NCBI RefSeq assembly: GCF_002189065.1
Contig: NZ_BDMN01000021.1
Location: forward strand, 1 to 55,775
Direction: 5' to 3'
From: Bathymodiolus platifrons methanotrophic gill symbiont
GTDB taxonomy: Bacteria > Pseudomonadota > Gammaproteobacteria > Methylococcales > Methylomonadaceae
Length of the DNA stretch: 55,775 nucleotides
Shown piece by piece: positions 54,929-55,775 of the stretch (the stretch's first letter is position 1; each line of letters begins with the position of its first letter). A model generated the notes under the pieces. It saw only the letters and a list, made by a program, of their open reading frames with translations, was not told the origin of the DNA and made no database searches. Made by a program: the position numbers and the translations under genes.

Positions 54929-54964
54929 TGTACTGCAATATACTGTACTACTGTTTGCAGTACA
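54929..54964 (-). promoter_or_regulatory. Operator of the defence operon
   Basis: Arms TGTACTGCAA (54929-54938) and TTGCAGTACA (54955-54964) are a perfect 10-bp inverted repeat. TACTG half-sites recur at 54931, 54941 and 54949, with CAGTA at 54958. The array sits 26 bases upstream of the RHH start codon, where a RHH dimer array would block transcription. Confidence 0.75.
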
Positions 54965-55064
54965 ATCGAAACATGGGAAAACGTTCATTTTATTGAATCT
55001 GCAAGATAATTCTCGCTGGCGGAGTGGGGAAGAATATTCATGATGTTGGTAGTGTTTATCTACC

Positions 55065-55280
55065 TTATATATAGACTTGTGATTGAGTCGAGGTGTTTAA
55101 ATGTGTGTTTTCGTACTCTCGGATGTCTTCTTGCCGATATATCACTCGGCCTCCAATTTTGATGAACACGGGGCCATACCCAATTCCTCGCCATCGTTCT
55201 AATGTACGTTCTGAGATTCCCCAGTAGTTGGCAAGTTGTTTCTGATTGATGCGGTTAGTGGATAATTTCGATTGTGTCAT
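55065..55280 (-). CDS. AlpA-like DNA-binding protein
   Basis: 71 aa. INQKQLANYWGISERTLERWRGIGYGPVFIKIGGRVIYRQEDIREYE is the excisionase/AlpA winged helix, paralogous to the gene at 7754 (shared core ...RTLERWR.IG.GP...K.GGRV.YR.EDI..YE). It is the first gene of the minus-strand block and carries the GAAGCGTTCATG leader 31 bases upstream. Confidence 0.8.
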   Translation of the reverse strand: MTQSKLSTNRINQKQLANYWGISERTLERWRGIGYGPVFIKIGGRVIYRQEDIREYENTHLNTSTQSQVYI

Positions 55281-55582
55281 GGCGCTCGCTCCGTTGCGTT
55301 GGTTTAGCCATGAACGCTTCCTGTTGCGCAGTTATCAAGTTAATAGTGCTGTTGGCGGCTGATTGATACCGGTCAGTAGTGTATAGTCAGCATTATTTGG
55401 TTTGCGGTGTCTTTCCACCGCCATTGTTTTATTCTCAATGCCCAGTGACTTGCGAAAAGATTCACAAAGCCCACGCCGTGCGGACTTTGGTTGCATTGTC
55501 TTATTTAGAGACGCGCACTTATCGCTGATGATATACCCGAAATAGCCTAGCGTCTCAAAGCCACTTTTTGCCAGTGACTCGA
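55281..55582. other. Intergenic, leader motif and repeats only
   Basis: About 300 bp without a gene. Visible are the GAAGCGTTCATG leader (complement of 55309-55320), a CAGTGACT pair (about 55445 and 55573), and a 7-bp inverted repeat GAGACGC/GCGTCTC around 55509-55556. CACCGCCATT also appears in the control region at 7700. No promoter is certain. Confidence 0.4.
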
Positions 55583-55775
55583 TTATGTTAACGGCAATTT
55601 AATGACGTTGACTTTTACTCGATGTTCAAGTTTTTCCATCCCATTGCCATCAAACTCTTACCTTCACCCAGCAGAACAATACTTTAATGATGCTGTTGGC
55701 TCTAAGCGCCCTAAATCTCTGCCAATCATATGTTTTCCTGATGGCATCAGTTGAAACACATCCTTTATTAATTCA
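55583..55775 (-). pseudogene. Partial gene of unknown function, two indels
   Basis: Enters from the right edge. Three short frames read ELIKDVFQLMPSGKHMIGRDLGRLEPTASLKYCSAG, GEGKSLMAMGWKNLNIE and VKVNVIKLPLT then stop. They join if one G is removed near 55671 and one added near 55624. The residues look coding but I do not recognise the family. It could be a chromosomal neighbour or the end of another island gene. Confidence 0.45.

Noticed and set aside
54716-54988. Upstream extension of the DUF499 protein
   Set aside because: It overlaps the well supported RHH gene and operator and reads as non-conserved; ATG 54715 gives the family N-terminus.
1-55775. CRISPR array
   Set aside because: No regularly spaced short direct repeats with unique spacers were seen; the CAGTTTGCA cluster is irregular and inverted.
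1-55775. Diversity-generating retroelement or retron
   Set aside because: No reverse transcriptase with the YxDD motif was found, and the fibre gene end has no template/variable repeat pair in the window.

Overview
The window looks like a gammaproteobacterial chromosome segment carrying an integrated prophage or genomic island. It opens with the 3' end of a tRNA-Ser whose variable arm matches the enterobacterial tRNA-Ser(GGA) type, followed by a terminator and a serine-recombinase module. Base composition is moderate, SD-type ribosome sites are common, and genes are packed with ATGA/GTGA overlaps. I cannot name the species. Function calls rest on reading the translations, not on database searches.

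Layout. 0.4-7.6 kb: recombinase module on the minus strand (helper protein, large serine recombinase broken by two repeat insertions, DUF2924 protein, small protein), then an ImmA/IrrE-Xre regulatory pair facing a two-gene operon of unknown function, then a DUF6088-type gene with an internal stop. 7.7-16.6 kb: phage replication and recombination genes (AlpA-like, RecA-like ATPase, partner protein, DEAD/DEAH helicase, Zn-ribbon protein, Cas4-like nuclease, TOPRIM primase-helicase, RuvC-like resolvase). 16.7-27.3 kb: a cos-like site, a ParB-methyltransferase, and a lambda-type head module (terminase, gpW, portal, S49 protease with nested scaffold, decoration, capsid, head-tail joiners). 27.3-40.0 kb: a P2-type contractile tail module (Z, V, W, J, I, fibre, sheath, tube, E/E', T, U, X, D). 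40.0-41.2 kb: holin and lysozyme. 41.2-55.3 kb: a co-directional minus-strand defence block. In transcription order it runs AlpA-like, ribbon-helix-helix repressor, DUF499 ATPase, DUF3780, IS1-type insertion, DUF1156 methyltransferase, PLD-SNF2 helicase, Mrr-like nuclease, patatin phospholipase (CapV-like), CD-NTase. The last two form a two-gene CBASS; the others resemble the helicase-methylase-ATPase type of system.

The strangest feature is a 294-bp structured repeat, present as four full-length copies and two deleted ones. They sit in both orientations inside the recombinase, primase, portal, portal/protease junction and a tail-fibre-region gene. One insertion is flanked by a 252-bp duplication of primase sequence, which leaves an intact primase behind it. 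In addition, about ten single-base indels, mostly at short homopolymers, break otherwise well conserved genes. Either the prophage is decaying or the source sequence carries indel errors. One of the frame changes (tail chaperone, TTTTTTG) is instead the classic programmed -1 frameshift.
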